Shown here one piece after another: positions 22,549 through 30,570 of a stretch of DNA of 30,758 nucleotides. The notes under the pieces were generated by a model. That model searched no databases. It saw only the letters and a program-made list of their open reading frames with translations, and was not told where the DNA came from. Position 1 is the first letter of the stretch; each line of letters starts with the position of its first letter. This DNA is from an uncultured Lachnospiraceae bacterium (GTDB lineage: Bacteria; Bacillota; Clostridia; Lachnospirales; Lachnospiraceae), in the NCBI GenBank assembly GCA_959022495.1, contig CAUEYX010000036.1:1-30758 (forward strand). The letters are read 5' to 3'. The translations under genes were made by a program, and so were the position numbers.

Positions 22549-22932
22549 GTGGCGCAAAAGGTACAGATCGGGGGACTGGCAGACGCCATTATGGAAACCC
22601 TGGAAGATTACGCGGACCTGGCGGCGGAGGATGTGAAACAGGCAGTCCGGGAGGCGGGGGAAACCGTGAAAAAGGAGATCAGCGCCCATGCCCCCAGGAA
22701 TACAGGGGATTATGCGAAAAGCTGGGCGGTAAAGAAAACCAAGGAAACCTCCAGCAGCCTGACGCTGACCGTCCATTCCCGGAACCGCTACCAGCTCGCA
22801 CATTTGCTGGAATTCGGCCATGCAAAGCGGGGTGGCGGGAGAGTACCTGGAAAGCCCCATATCGCCCCGGCGGAGGAAAAGGGCATCCGGCAGTTGGAGG
22901 AGGAGATCGAGAGGAGGCTGAAGGATGGATAA
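22549..22932 (+). CDS. HK97 gp10-like tail-joining protein
   Basis: A 127-aa protein with a GTG start two bases after the previous stop. The HK97-gp10 pattern is clear: a long helix (DAIMETLEDYADLAAEDVKQ), AVREAGETVKKEISAHAPRNTGDYAKSW, then a beta segment ending in HLLEFGHAKRGGGRVPGKPHI, where LEFG is typical, and a final helix. It helps attach the tail to the head. It overlaps the next gene by eight bases. Confidence 0.88.
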   Translation: MAQKVQIGGLADAIMETLEDYADLAAEDVKQAVREAGETVKKEISAHAPRNTGDYAKSWAVKKTKETSSSLTLTVHSRNRYQLAHLLEFGHAKRGGGRVPGKPHIAPAEEKGIRQLEEEIERRLKDG

Positions 22933-23245
22933 ACTCCTGGAAATTTTGAAAAGCATCGGCTTTCCGTATGCCTATGACCATTTCGCGGAAGGGGAAGCGC
23001 CGGAGCCGCCGTTCCTCTGTTATCTGCTGCCGGGAAGTGACAACTTTTCCGCAGATGGAAAGGTCTATTACCGGATCAGTGAGGTGCGGGTGGAATTATA
23101 TACGGATCAGAAGGATTTAGACGCGGAGAGGAAGCTGGAAGATGCTTTGGATGCCTGCGGTATTTTTTATGAGAAATCAGAGACCTGGATTGACAGCGAA
23201 AAACTGTATGAGGTTCTGTATTCTTTCGAGATGGAGGGAATGTAA
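22925..23245 (+). CDS. Phage tail terminator / minor tail protein
   Basis: A 106-aa acidic protein with GLKD-style helix at the start (DKLLEILKSIGFPYAYDHFA), PPFLCYLLPGSDNFSADGKVYY in the middle, and VELYTDQKDLDAERKLEDAL. These match small proteins found between gp10 and the major tail gene and thought to end tail-tube growth. It overlaps gp10 by eight bases and stops exactly at the start of the next gene. Confidence 0.8.
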   Translation: MDKLLEILKSIGFPYAYDHFAEGEAPEPPFLCYLLPGSDNFSADGKVYYRISEVRVELYTDQKDLDAERKLEDALDACGIFYEKSETWIDSEKLYEVLYSFEMEGM

Positions 23246-23887
23246 ATGTCTGCAAAGAAGAATAAAGTAAAATTCAATATCTGCAACGTCCATTATGCGT
23301 TGCTTACGGTAAGCGAGGACGGGGAGATCACCTTCGGGACACCGGTGGCCATGCCCGGAGCGGTATCCCTGTCCCTGGAGCCGAATGGGGAGCCGTCCAA
23401 TTTTTATGCGGATGGGTATGCCTACTATACGATCTCCAACAACATGGGCTATGAGGGGGATCTGGAACTGGCTATGGTGCCGGAGAGCTTCCGTACCAAT
23501 GTGCTGAAGGAGTCCCTGGATGACAACAGTGTGCTGGTGGAGAGCGCAAATGTGGAGACGGCGAATTTCGCCCTGCTTTTTGAATTTGACGGGGATGTGA
23601 AGAAGATCCGACATGTGCTGTATAACTGCTCGGCGGCGAGGCCGAATATTGAGTCCTCTACCAATGAGGAGGAGATCGAGGTACAGACGGAAACGCTGGC
23701 CATTACGGCGGCCCCGCTGGCGAATGGTTATGTGAAGGCCCGTACCGGGGACAGTACCACGGATACGGTTTACGCTGGCTGGTATTCCTCGGTGTATATG
23801 CCGACCGTAGAGGAGGATGACCCGCAGACGCAGCCGTCCGGGCAGCAGGAGATTGTGGATGATGTGACAGGAGGGGAAACCTTATGA
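23246..23887 (+). CDS. Phage major tail protein (phi13-type)
   Basis: A 213-aa protein that begins right after the preceding stop, behind GAGGGAATG. KVKFNICNVHYALLTVSEDGE, PVAMPGAVSLSLEPNGEPSNF, YADGYAYYTISNNMGYEGDLEL and NVETANFALLFEFDGDVKKI are typical of the phi13 major tail family. These subunits stack to form the flexible tail tube. The last 25 residues (EEDDPQTQPSGQQEIVDD) are an acidic, loose tail. The stop overlaps the chaperone start (ATGA). Confidence 0.9.
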   Translation: MSAKKNKVKFNICNVHYALLTVSEDGEITFGTPVAMPGAVSLSLEPNGEPSNFYADGYAYYTISNNMGYEGDLELAMVPESFRTNVLKESLDDNSVLVESANVETANFALLFEFDGDVKKIRHVLYNCSAARPNIESSTNEEEIEVQTETLAITAAPLANGYVKARTGDSTTDTVYAGWYSSVYMPTVEEDDPQTQPSGQQEIVDDVTGGETL

Positions 23888-24261
23888 GTATGAAACGGAA
23901 GATTATGATTGACGGGCAGGAGGTTCCTTTCCGGGCCTCCGCCGCGATCCCCCGGATTTACCGGATGCGGTTCCATAGGGATATTTACAAGGATCTGCGG
24001 GATCTGGAAAAGGGGATCAATAAGAATGACCCGGAAAACTCCAACCTGGATCTGTTTTCTCTGGAAATGTTTGAGAATATCGCCTATGTGATGGCGAAGC
24101 ACGCGGACCCGTCTATCCCGGATACGCCGGAGGAATGGCTGGATGGGTTCAATACCTTCTCCATTTACCAGGTGCTGCCGCAGATCATTGAGCTTTGGGG
24201 ATTGAATACCCAGACGGATGCGGAGGCTAAAAAAAACTTCGCCCGACTGACCGGGAAATGA
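23884..24261 (+). CDS. Phage tail assembly chaperone (gpG-like)
   Basis: A 125-aa protein with DGQEVPFRASAAIPRIYRMRF, RDIYKDLRDLEKGI and MAKHADPSIPDTPEEWLDGF, all usual for the tail chaperone of siphoviruses of Gram-positive bacteria. It binds the tape measure during tail assembly. Near its end the zero frame reads GCT AAA AAA AAC (24226-24237), a canonical slippery site that lets some ribosomes move to the -1 frame and continue into the next ORF. Normal termination is at 24261, overlapping that ORF's ATG. Confidence 0.88.
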   Translation: MSMKRKIMIDGQEVPFRASAAIPRIYRMRFHRDIYKDLRDLEKGINKNDPENSNLDLFSLEMFENIAYVMAKHADPSIPDTPEEWLDGFNTFSIYQVLPQIIELWGLNTQTDAEAKKNFARLTGK

Positions 24262-24422
24262 CAACGCCGCTGTTCCTTCTGCGGTGTGTGCAGCTTGGAC
24301 TGTCAATCCGGGATCTGGATTTGCTTACGATTGGCATGGTCAATGATATGTATGTGGAGAGCCGCAATGACGAGTATAAATACGCGGTGGTGGCTACGCA
24401 GGAGGATTTTGATAGATTCTGA
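24231..24422 (+). CDS. gpT-like extension of the tail chaperone made by -1 frameshift
   Basis: The heptamer A AAA AAC occupies 24231-24237 in register with the upstream frame. After a -1 slip, reading continues CTT CGC CCG ACT GAC CGG GAA ATG ..., open to the TGA at 24420-24422, adding 61 residues and giving a 179-aa fusion. The extension (MTTPLFLLRCVQLGLSIRDL, then EYKYAVVATQEDFDRF) matches the second part of tail chaperones in related phages. An ATG at 24258 overlaps the zero-frame stop, so re-initiation is an alternative. The two forms (gpG and gpGT) are both needed for tail assembly in known siphoviruses. Confidence 0.8.
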   Translation, partial: KKLRPTDREMTTPLFLLRCVQLGLSIRDLDLLTIGMVNDMYVESRNDEYKYAVVATQEDFDRF

Positions 24423-24423
24423 G

Positions 24424-24452
24424 AAAAAAATCCCCGCCCTTTTACGGGCGGG
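24424..24452 (-). terminator. Terminator of the toxin-antitoxin operon
   Basis: CCCGCCC (24433-24439) and GGGCGGG (24446-24452) flank a 6-base loop. On the minus strand the stem is followed by a run of seven T's (top-strand A-run 24424-24430). It lies 12 bases after the toxin stop. Confidence 0.82.
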
Positions 24453-24464
24453 ATGCAGCTCCTG

Positions 24465-24734
24465 TTATTTGTCTCCGTAATGCCCCCGGCAGTGGGCAAT
24501 GTAGATGCGGCCATTTTCCATGTGGTAGACCAGGCGGTCTTTCTCATTGATCCGGCGGCTGTATTCCCCCTGCAGGTCGCCGGTTAAGGGTTCGGGTTTC
24601 CCAATCCCTTCCATGCAGCCGTTGCGCTCAATATCCTTTATGAGCTGGTTAATGCGTTTGATGGTTTTTTTGTCCTGGGTCTGCCAGTAGAGGTAGTCTT
24701 CCCAAGCATCGTCTGACCAGATTTTTTCACTCAT
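24465..24734 (-). CDS. Txe/YoeB-family mRNA-cleaving toxin
   Basis: An 89-aa protein with the YoeB/Txe layout: KIWSDDAWEDYLYWQTQDKK at the start, INQLIKDIERNGCMEGIGKPEPLTGDLQG in the middle (IGKPEPL is near-diagnostic), then SRRINEKDRLVYHMENG and the C-terminal CRGHY with the catalytic histidine and tyrosine. These toxins bind the ribosome and cut mRNA in the A site. The start overlaps the antitoxin end by eight bases. Read against the tail operon, so it is a passenger module. Confidence 0.92.
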   Translation of the reverse strand: MSEKIWSDDAWEDYLYWQTQDKKTIKRINQLIKDIERNGCMEGIGKPEPLTGDLQGEYSRRINEKDRLVYHMENGRIYIAHCRGHYGDK

Positions 24735-24996
24735 CGTCCACCTCGATCAGTTCGTGTGCGGTGCCTTTCCCGTCTCTGAGCTCCTGTACGGATTTCTTTA
24801 CATAGGCCATGTTGGCCTCGGAGAAGAATGGATCGGGAGCCTGTGCGATCTCAAAGGGGATTCGCTTTTCGCGTAAAACTGCTTTCACAAAAAGGTTGAT
24901 GGCGGTGGAGGTATTTAATCCGACATTGGAGCAGAAGGTATCAAAGTCGGCTTTGTCTTTCTGGTCTACCCTTGCGGTTAATGTGGTAAGTGCCAT
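24727..24996 (-). CDS. RelB/DinJ-family antitoxin
   Basis: An 89-aa protein behind AAAGGAG. The N-terminal ribbon-helix-helix (TLTARVDQKDKADFDTFCSNVGLNTSTAINLFVKAVLRE) is the RelB/DinJ DNA-binding fold; shorter pieces such as TLTARVDQKDK and TSTAINLFVKA are enough to recognise it. The tail (SEANMAYVKKSVQELRDGKG, acidic end) wraps the toxin. It neutralises the adjacent YoeB-type toxin and represses the shared promoter. Confidence 0.92.
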   Translation of the reverse strand: MALTTLTARVDQKDKADFDTFCSNVGLNTSTAINLFVKAVLREKRIPFEIAQAPDPFFSEANMAYVKKSVQELRDGKGTAHELIEVDDE

Positions 24997-25029
24997 AGCA
25001 ATTTCTCCTTTCGTGTTCTATTTGATTTG

Positions 25030-25058
25030 ATTATAACACTATTGTATGCGGATAGCAA
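25030..25058 (-). promoter_or_regulatory. Promoter of the toxin-antitoxin operon
   Basis: On the minus strand TTGCTA (25058-25053) and TATAAT (25035-25030) are exactly 17 bases apart, with AAAGGAG and the antitoxin start 34 bases on. Confidence 0.75.
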
Positions 25059-25143
25059 GTATATGTATTACAATTTAGAATTTCTTTATCATTGCTTTAT
25101 TTTTGACTGTTTGGCCTTTTTTAAAACATAATTTTAACTTTTC

Positions 25144-25167
25144 CCCGGAGTGCTCCGGGTATTTTTA
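25144..25167 (+). terminator. Short stem before the tape measure gene
   Basis: CCCGGAG (25144-25150), TG, CTCCGGG (25153-25159), then TATTTTTATG. It is shaped like a terminator inside the late operon and may lower tape measure expression relative to the tail tube. Confidence 0.6.
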
Positions 25168-25193
25168 TGCCTTTTTACGGGAGGTGATTTCAC

Positions 25194-28100
25194 ATGGCGA
25201 GCCGGATTAAGGGAATCACGGTTGAGATCGGCGGCGATACCAGCGGGTTGGAAAAGGCGCTGAGCGCAGTTAATAATTCCATAAAGAAAACCGAAAGCCA
25301 GCTTCGGGATGTGAATAACCTTTTAAAGCTCGATCCCTCGAATACTGTCCTTTTGGCGCAGAAGCAGGAGCTTCTGCAGGCGGCTATCGGGGATACGGAG
25401 AAAAAGCTGGAGGCCCTGGAGCAGACCCAGGAGGATGTGGCGAAAGCCTTTGAGCGCGGGGATCTGGGGAAAGACCAGTACATGGCGTTTCAGCGGGAGG
25501 TGGAGGAAACCCGCGGGACGCTGAACCGGTACAAGGCTGATCTGTCCGGCCTGCAGTCGGAGCAGGAAAGGCTTTCTTCCAATACGGAGCGGCTGAATAA
25601 GCTGTTCGCCGCCACCGGCTCCAACGTGGATGATTATGCGGATGTGCTGGGAAGCAGGCTGGTTACGGCCATCAAGAATGGGACGGCATCCTCCGACCAG
25701 TTAAAGACCGCCATTGAGAAGATCGGAAAGTCAGCCACGGGCGGGAAAGCGGACATTAAGCAGCTTACGGATGCCCTGGGTACAGTGGATGACGGGCAGG
25801 CTGTCCGGAACCTGATCGATGACCTGAACGATGTGGGGGATGCGGCTCTGGATGCGGCAGATGACATTGGGGAGATTGCTGAGGCTACAAAAGGGGCAGC
25901 CCTCATGGAAGCCGCCGACCAGCTCTCTGCTGTGGGGGATAAAATCCAGGATATTGGGGATAAGGCGGTTTCTGCCTACGCGGAGACGGAAAACGCGGTC
26001 ACAAAGGTCAATGCCTACTTCGGGGAAACCGGGGAGGCTGCCGAGGCTTCCGCTGAGATCGTGAAAGAGGTCTACGGCTCCGGTGTGGGCGGGAGCATGG
26101 ACGCGGTGGCCGAAGCTGTCATCATGGTCAAAAAGAATCTGGGGGAGCTGGCAGATACCGACCTTACCAACCTGACAAAGCAGGCGCTTACCCTGGAAGA
26201 ACTGTACGGGATCGACATGAATGAAACCCTCCGGGGCGTTAATTCCCTGATGAAGCAGTACGGGATGACGGCCCAGGAGGCTATGGACTACATTGTCCGG
26301 GGGACGCAGAACGGCCTGGATAAGACCAATGAGCTGGGAGACAACCTTTCCGAATATGCGGGCAAATTTGAACAGGCGGAATATTCCGCTGCCGAGTATT
26401 TCCAGCTATTGCAGAATGGTCTGGAAGGCGGGGCCTACAACCTGGATAAGGTCAACGATGCCATCAATGAGGTGACCACCCGTCTGGCAGATGGAACCAT
26501 AGGGGATTCCCTTGATTTGTACTCCGAAAAAACGCAGTCCCTTTTCCAGGCATGGCAGAACGGGGAGGCGACCCAGAAGCAGGTCATTGATTCCATTGTG
26601 GCGGACATCGGGAACTGTACCAGCCAGCAGGATGCGCTGAACATGGCGGCGAAAGCCTTTGGCACCATGGCGGAGGATGGAAACCTGAAATTTATTACTT
26701 CCTTAACTTCTGTAGGGGATGCCTATGACAGCGTCAGCGGTTCGGCCCAGAACCTGTTTGACCAGACCCAGACGCCCATGCAAGAGATGGAGGCGAATAC
26801 CCGGAAGCTGCAGCAGGCGCTGGTTCCGCTGGGGGAAAAGATCGTGGAGCTGGCGAATGTGGTGCTGCCGCCGCTGGTGGCTATTATCACGGCGGTGAGC
26901 GATGTGTTCGGGATGCTGCCGGAGCCGGTACAGAATTTCGTGGTGATCCTTGGGGCGCTCCTTGCGGCATTTACCGCCCTTACGCCGGTTATCGCGGCGC
27001 TGGCGGTATCCTTTGGGGCGCTGAATATCTCGCTGCTCCCGGTGATCGGGATTATTGCAGGGGTGGCCGCCGCCATTGCCGGGATCATTGCCATTGTGAA
27101 AAACTGGGGCGTGATTACGGAGTGGTTCGGAAATCTGTGGCAGGCGGTAGCCTCTAAGCTGATGGGATTATGGGACGGTGTGGTGGCCTTTTTTACGGAG
27201 ACGATCCCGGCGGCATTCCAGAAATTCATCGGCTTTTTCTCTGCAATCCCGGACTGGTGGAGCGGCCTTTGGTCGAAGGTATCCTCTTTCTTTTCGGATA
27301 CCTGGAATACGATCTTGCAAAATCCCATTGTTCAGTTGGTGGTAGATACGGTGACCTCCCTGTGGGAAAATGCGAAACATACCCTCCAGGGCATCTGGTC
27401 GGGGATCTGCCAGATCGCCGCCGGTGCCTGGGAACTGCTGAAAAATACGATCCTCGCGCCGGTGCTGCTGCTGATCGATCTGGTGACGGGGAATTTCTCG
27501 CAGCTTGCCTCGGATGCGGCGAATATCTGGAACAACATCAAAAATGCCGCCGCCCAGATCTGGTCTGGAATCAAGCAGGTGGTAACTTCCGCAGCCTCCG
27601 GGCTGAGACAGGGTGTGCAGACGGTGCTTTCGGCTCTGGCGCAGTTTGCGACCCAGTGCTGGTCGGCCATGAAGCAGACGGCTTCTTCGGTATGGCAGGG
27701 GATCAAAACTACGGTGGTAAATATCGCTTTTTCCCTACGTGAGGCGGCGGTATCCGCGTTCCGGTCTATGGTTTCCGGGATTGGTTCTGCGCTGTCTGGC
27801 CTGTATTCGGTGGTTTCCAACGGATTCTCCGCCGCGATCCGGTTTATTACCGGCCTGCCGGGGCAGGCGTTCCGGTGGGGACAGGATTTCATCCAGGGGC
27901 TGATCAACGGGATTTCCAGCATGATCCAGGGCGTGATCAATACGGTTTCCGGCCTGGCGGAGCGTATCCGTTCCTTCCTACATTTCTCAGCGCCGGATGA
28001 GGGGCCGTTGGCAGATTATGAGAGCTGGATGCCGGACTTTATGGAAGGGCTGGCCAAGGGGATTGAAAGGAACCGTGGTCTGGTGGAGCGGGCCGTGTGG

Positions 28101-28352
28101 GATGTGGCTTCGGATATGGTGATATCTCCGAAGGTAAACGGGATGGAGTACGGGGGCATGGAAAGCCCGTTGTCCGGCGGGAATATGTCGGAGCTGGTCT
28201 CCGGGATTTCCTCTGCGGTGGCGGATGCCCTGGCGGGATTTTCCGGGCAGCAGGGGAATATCGTGATCCCGGTGTATGTGGGAGGCACTTTATTGGATGA
28301 ACTGGTAGTGACGGCGCAGGCAAGACAGAACCTGCGGTCGGGAGGGAGGTAG
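25194..28352 (+). CDS. Phage tape measure protein
   Basis: A 1052-aa protein behind GGGAGGTG. The start SRIKGITVEIGGDTSGLEKALS is the usual entry of Clostridial tape measures. A coiled coil covers about residues 25-150 (KKTESQLRDVNNLLKLDPSN, VAKAFERGDLGKDQYMAF). The middle holds a globular phage tail domain (about 230-520; LEELYGIDMNETLRGVNSLM, MTAQEAMDYIVRGTQNGLD). Two hydrophobic helices (about 575-640) probably form the membrane-entering part, and Trp-rich helical repeats (LWDGV, NLWQAV, GIWSGI, IWNNIKNAAAQIWSGIK) follow. The end has LHFSAPDEGPLADYESWMPDF, a classic tape measure motif. It sets tail length and guides DNA entry. Complete, although much of the virion is missing. Confidence 0.93.
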   Translation: MASRIKGITVEIGGDTSGLEKALSAVNNSIKKTESQLRDVNNLLKLDPSNTVLLAQKQELLQAAIGDTEKKLEALEQTQEDVAKAFERGDLGKDQYMAFQREVEETRGTLNRYKADLSGLQSEQERLSSNTERLNKLFAATGSNVDDYADVLGSRLVTAIKNGTASSDQLKTAIEKIGKSATGGKADIKQLTDALGTVDDGQAVRNLIDDLNDVGDAALDAADDIGEIAEATKGAALMEAADQLSAVGDKIQDIGDKAVSAYAETENAVTKVNAYFGETGEAAEASAEIVKEVYGSGVGGSMDAVAEAVIMVKKNLGELADTDLTNLTKQALTLEELYGIDMNETLRGVNSLMKQYGMTAQEAMDYIVRGTQNGLDKTNELGDNLSEYAGKFEQAEYSAAEYFQLLQNGLEGGAYNLDKVNDAINEVTTRLADGTIGDSLDLYSEKTQSLFQAWQNGEATQKQVIDSIVADIGNCTSQQDALNMAAKAFGTMAEDGNLKFITSLTSVGDAYDSVSGSAQNLFDQTQTPMQEMEANTRKLQQALVPLGEKIVELANVVLPPLVAIITAVSDVFGMLPEPVQNFVVILGALLAAFTALTPVIAALAVSFGALNISLLPVIGIIAGVAAAIAGIIAIVKNWGVITEWFGNLWQAVASKLMGLWDGVVAFFTETIPAAFQKFIGFFSAIPDWWSGLWSKVSSFFSDTWNTILQNPIVQLVVDTVTSLWENAKHTLQGIWSGICQIAAGAWELLKNTILAPVLLLIDLVTGNFSQLASDAANIWNNIKNAAAQIWSGIKQVVTSAASGLRQGVQTVLSALAQFATQCWSAMKQTASSVWQGIKTTVVNIAFSLREAAVSAFRSMVSGIGSALSGLYSVVSNGFSAAIRFITGLPGQAFRWGQDFIQGLINGISSMIQGVINTVSGLAERIRSFLHFSAPDEGPLADYESWMPDFMEGLAKGIERNRGLVERAVWDVASDMVISPKVNGMEYGGMESPLSGGNMSELVSGISSAVADALAGFSGQQGNIVIPVYVGGTLLDELVVTAQARQNLRSGGR

Positions 28353-28355
28353 CTT

Positions 28356-28991
28356 ATGGCATTTATACAGTATTTAACTTTTGATGGGACCGCCCTCCCC
28401 CTGCCGGATTCCTATGAGGTGCAGATGGAGGATGTGGAAGCGGACTCCGGTGGGGAAACGGAGGCTGGGACGGTGCAGCGGGATGTGGTGCGTCTGGGCG
28501 TTGTCAGTATCCCGGATATCCGGCAGTATCTGGATACGGATAAGATTACTGACGAAGCGCAGTATGACGGTCTCTATGCAGTATGCACGGATCTTCTGGG
28601 TGACAAAGTTAGTGATATTTTAAAAGTAAGCGAAGGCAGATGGCAGATCGAGGAATGTTTCCGGATCATGAAAACAGATTTTTCAGCCAGGCCTGTATAT
28701 TTACAGGAAGAAAACCGGATCAAGGCACATTTCCTGATCTGCTTTCTTGCCTTGACCCTCTACCGTTTTCTTGAGAGAAAGCTGAATTCTAAATATACCT
28801 GCGAAGAATTGCTGAACACATTAAAAGCAATGAACTTCGCAAAGATACAGGAGCAGGGATTTGTACCACTATATAAACGAGAGCGGATCACAGATGCCCT
28901 TCATGAGGCCAGCGGATTCCGAACGGATTATCAGTTTATAACCAAAAGCTGTATGAGAACCATTCAGAAAAAAAGTAAAGGGAAAGAATAA
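28356..28991 (+). CDS. In-frame chimera: phage DUF6711 N-terminus fused to an IS transposase C-terminus
   Basis: Residues 1-62 (MAFIQYLTFDGTALPLPDSY, then VEADSGGETEAGTVQRDVVR) are the start of the DUF6711 tail protein that normally follows the tape measure. From about residue 62-65 (position about 28540) the frame continues into a DDE transposase of the IS1634/IS4 kind: ITDEAQYDGLYAVCTDLL, SEGRWQIEECFRIMKTDFSARPVYL (W-x-IEE-x-FRIMK holds the last catalytic glutamate), RIKAHFLICFLALTLYRFLE and YTCEELLNTLKAMNF. The frame is kept across the join, giving 211 aa. Neither half should be active alone: the transposase lacks both catalytic aspartates. Distal tail genes beyond this point are gone. Confidence 0.82.
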   Translation: MAFIQYLTFDGTALPLPDSYEVQMEDVEADSGGETEAGTVQRDVVRLGVVSIPDIRQYLDTDKITDEAQYDGLYAVCTDLLGDKVSDILKVSEGRWQIEECFRIMKTDFSARPVYLQEENRIKAHFLICFLALTLYRFLERKLNSKYTCEELLNTLKAMNFAKIQEQGFVPLYKRERITDALHEASGFRTDYQFITKSCMRTIQKKSKGKE

Positions 28992-29013
28992 ATTACTATA
29001 CACCGTGACAACG

Positions 29014-29062
29014 GAAAAAATCGCTGTAGCCTAGTAAACACAAGGGATACAGCGATTTTTTC
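29014..29062 (+). terminator. 15-bp inverted repeat after the transposase remnant
   Basis: GAAAAAATCGCTGTA (29014-29028) and TACAGCGATTTTTTC (29048-29062) are perfect complements around a 19-base loop, ending in T6. It acts as a terminator in either direction and would shield the element from outside transcription. Confidence 0.82.
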
Positions 29063-29124
29063 TCCATACAACTGTCAAAGATGGGATTATAACAGATTTA
29101 CGACCAGCTGCCCCATAAAAATAA

Positions 29125-30077
29125 ATAAAACAAGCAGTTTTTAAATGGGATGTGGAATTTAGTCCTGCACTGGAATTTACTTTTTCAAGTCAGCACGCTG
29201 AAAAATACGGCGTTTCCAAAGCTGCCATTAAATACAAGACCAACAGACAGGATATCTACCGCTGGAAAAACCGTTATGACGGCTCCTGGGATTCCCTCAG
29301 AAACCGCTCCAGGCGCCCCATTCCCATCCTAACCAGCATACTCCTGAAGAGATCAAGCTCATCCGTGACATGCGACGCAGAAATCCCAATGCGGGGCTGG
29401 TTGTCTTTTGGGTCAAGCTCATGCAGAAAGGGTATCAACGCTCTGTTCCCGGGCTTTACCGCTTCCTTAAAAAGCAGGGAATCATGGCTGAAAAACTTCC
29501 CAATCCTAAGTATGTCCCAAAACCTTATGAAAAAATGGACTATCCGGGACAGCGGATTCAGATTGACGTAAAATTCGTTCCTTCTGTCTGTCTCGTAAAT
29601 GAAGCAAAAGGGCAGAAATTCTATCAGTATACTGCTTTGGATGAGTATTCCCGCTGGCGCTATGTGGAAGCCTTTGAGGAACACAGCTCTTACAGTTCTG
29701 CCCTCTTTCTGGAACACCTTCTCAAACGCTTCCCGTTTCCGATTGAGTGTGTCCAGACGGATAACGGCGCTGAGTTTACAAAACGGTTCGCCTCTTCCGG
29801 TCAGGGAACACCGACCCGGTTCCAGCGTGTCCTGTGGGCGAATGGCATCCGGCACAAACTGATCCGCCCGTTCACTCCGAGGCATAATAGGAAAGTAGAA
29901 CGCAGCCACCGCAAAGACAATGAAAGGTTCTATGCCTCTCACACCTTTTATTCCTTTGCGGATTTCTCCCAGCAGTTACAGCGGTATAACCGCAGGGATT
30001 ATAACCGTTTTCCCATGAGGCCTCTCGGATGGAAAACCCCTCAGGAAATCTTGGATGGATTCAAGCGCAAAGTGTAA
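29125..30077 (+). pseudogene. IS481-like transposase with a frameshift
   Basis: The N-terminal helix-turn-helix part (FKWDVEFSPALEFTFSSQHA, AEKYGVSKAAIKYKTNRQDI, YRWKNRYDGSWDSLRNRSRR) is in frame 1 from 29125. The natural start codon seems lost: the codon before KQAVFKWD is ATA, and the first usable start is a GTG at 29152. At 29315-29318 a C-run is one base short, and homology continues in another frame (HPNQHTPEEIKLIRDMRRRN) to 30077. The integrase core has all DDE residues: QIDVKFVP, CVQTDNGAEFT and PRHNRKVERSHRKD. The missing base is close to a -1 shift, but the site is not a known slippery sequence and this family is normally one frame. Probably inactive. Confidence 0.82.
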
Positions 30078-30304
30078 CATATGTTTGACAAACCTACATT
30101 TATTGTGATTTCTCTTTCTGAACATAACTCAGTCAATCGTTTAATAATAACATCTGAATATGTCAAAGTAAGTCATTTCTTTAACTCTGTACGGTTAAGA
30201 CGAGTATAATTTTTTTGAATTAAACATTAATGGTACACGGTTGCTGACATAAATAAACTGTGACAATTAACAGTTTGAAATTAATGAAAGAAGGAGGTAA
30301 TAGA
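30078..30304. other. AT-rich non-coding stretch after the IS481-like element
   Basis: I see no gene here. It contains TATAAT at 30205-30210 preceded by TTAACTCTG without a good -35, and an AAGGAGG ribosome site at its right end (30291-30297). The right end of the IS481-like element should lie within the first 30 bases; I could not find a matching left inverted repeat by eye. Confidence 0.4.
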
Positions 30305-30505
30305 TTGCACAAAAGGAATATTCAATCGTGTAACTATAAGGTTGTAGCAGGTCATTTATTATATGGTCTTGAGTTAAAGGAGGATGACAGAAGTTATGAA
30401 AGGAGACAGAATGATTCTTACATTGAAAACGAAAATCTGTCATTTCAATGTGATAAAGATAAACAGTTCGAGTTACCGAACCTTGCAAATATCAATGGTA
30501 GGTGA
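30305..30505 (+). CDS. 66-aa orphan protein, function unknown
   Basis: I choose the TTG at 30305, seven bases after a perfect AAGGAGG; the in-frame start at 30260 has no ribosome site. The predicted protein begins HKRNIQSCNYKVVAGHLLYG and is then polar and acidic (ELKEDDRSYERRQNDSYIEN). It has two cysteines, no membrane segment and no domain I recognise. The strong ribosome site is the main reason to accept it. It could be the 5' end of a larger gene that has decayed downstream. Confidence 0.4.
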   Translation: MHKRNIQSCNYKVVAGHLLYGLELKEDDRSYERRQNDSYIENENLSFQCDKDKQFELPNLANINGR

Positions 30506-30570
30506 GAGAGCAGATACCATAAAGTAAGTCTTGAAATAGAACATAGGAAGAAACAGTGGAATAGAAACAG

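Noticed and set aside
20771..28540. Phage-tail-like bacteriocin (tailocin)
   Set aside because: The block keeps head-completion genes (connector, head closure), and distal tail, fibre and holin genes are absent. A broken prophage explains it better.
29300..29325. Programmed -1 frameshift in the IS481-like transposase
   Set aside because: The direction fits, but the site (CGC CCC ATT) is not a known slippery heptamer and the family is normally one frame; a lost C is simpler.
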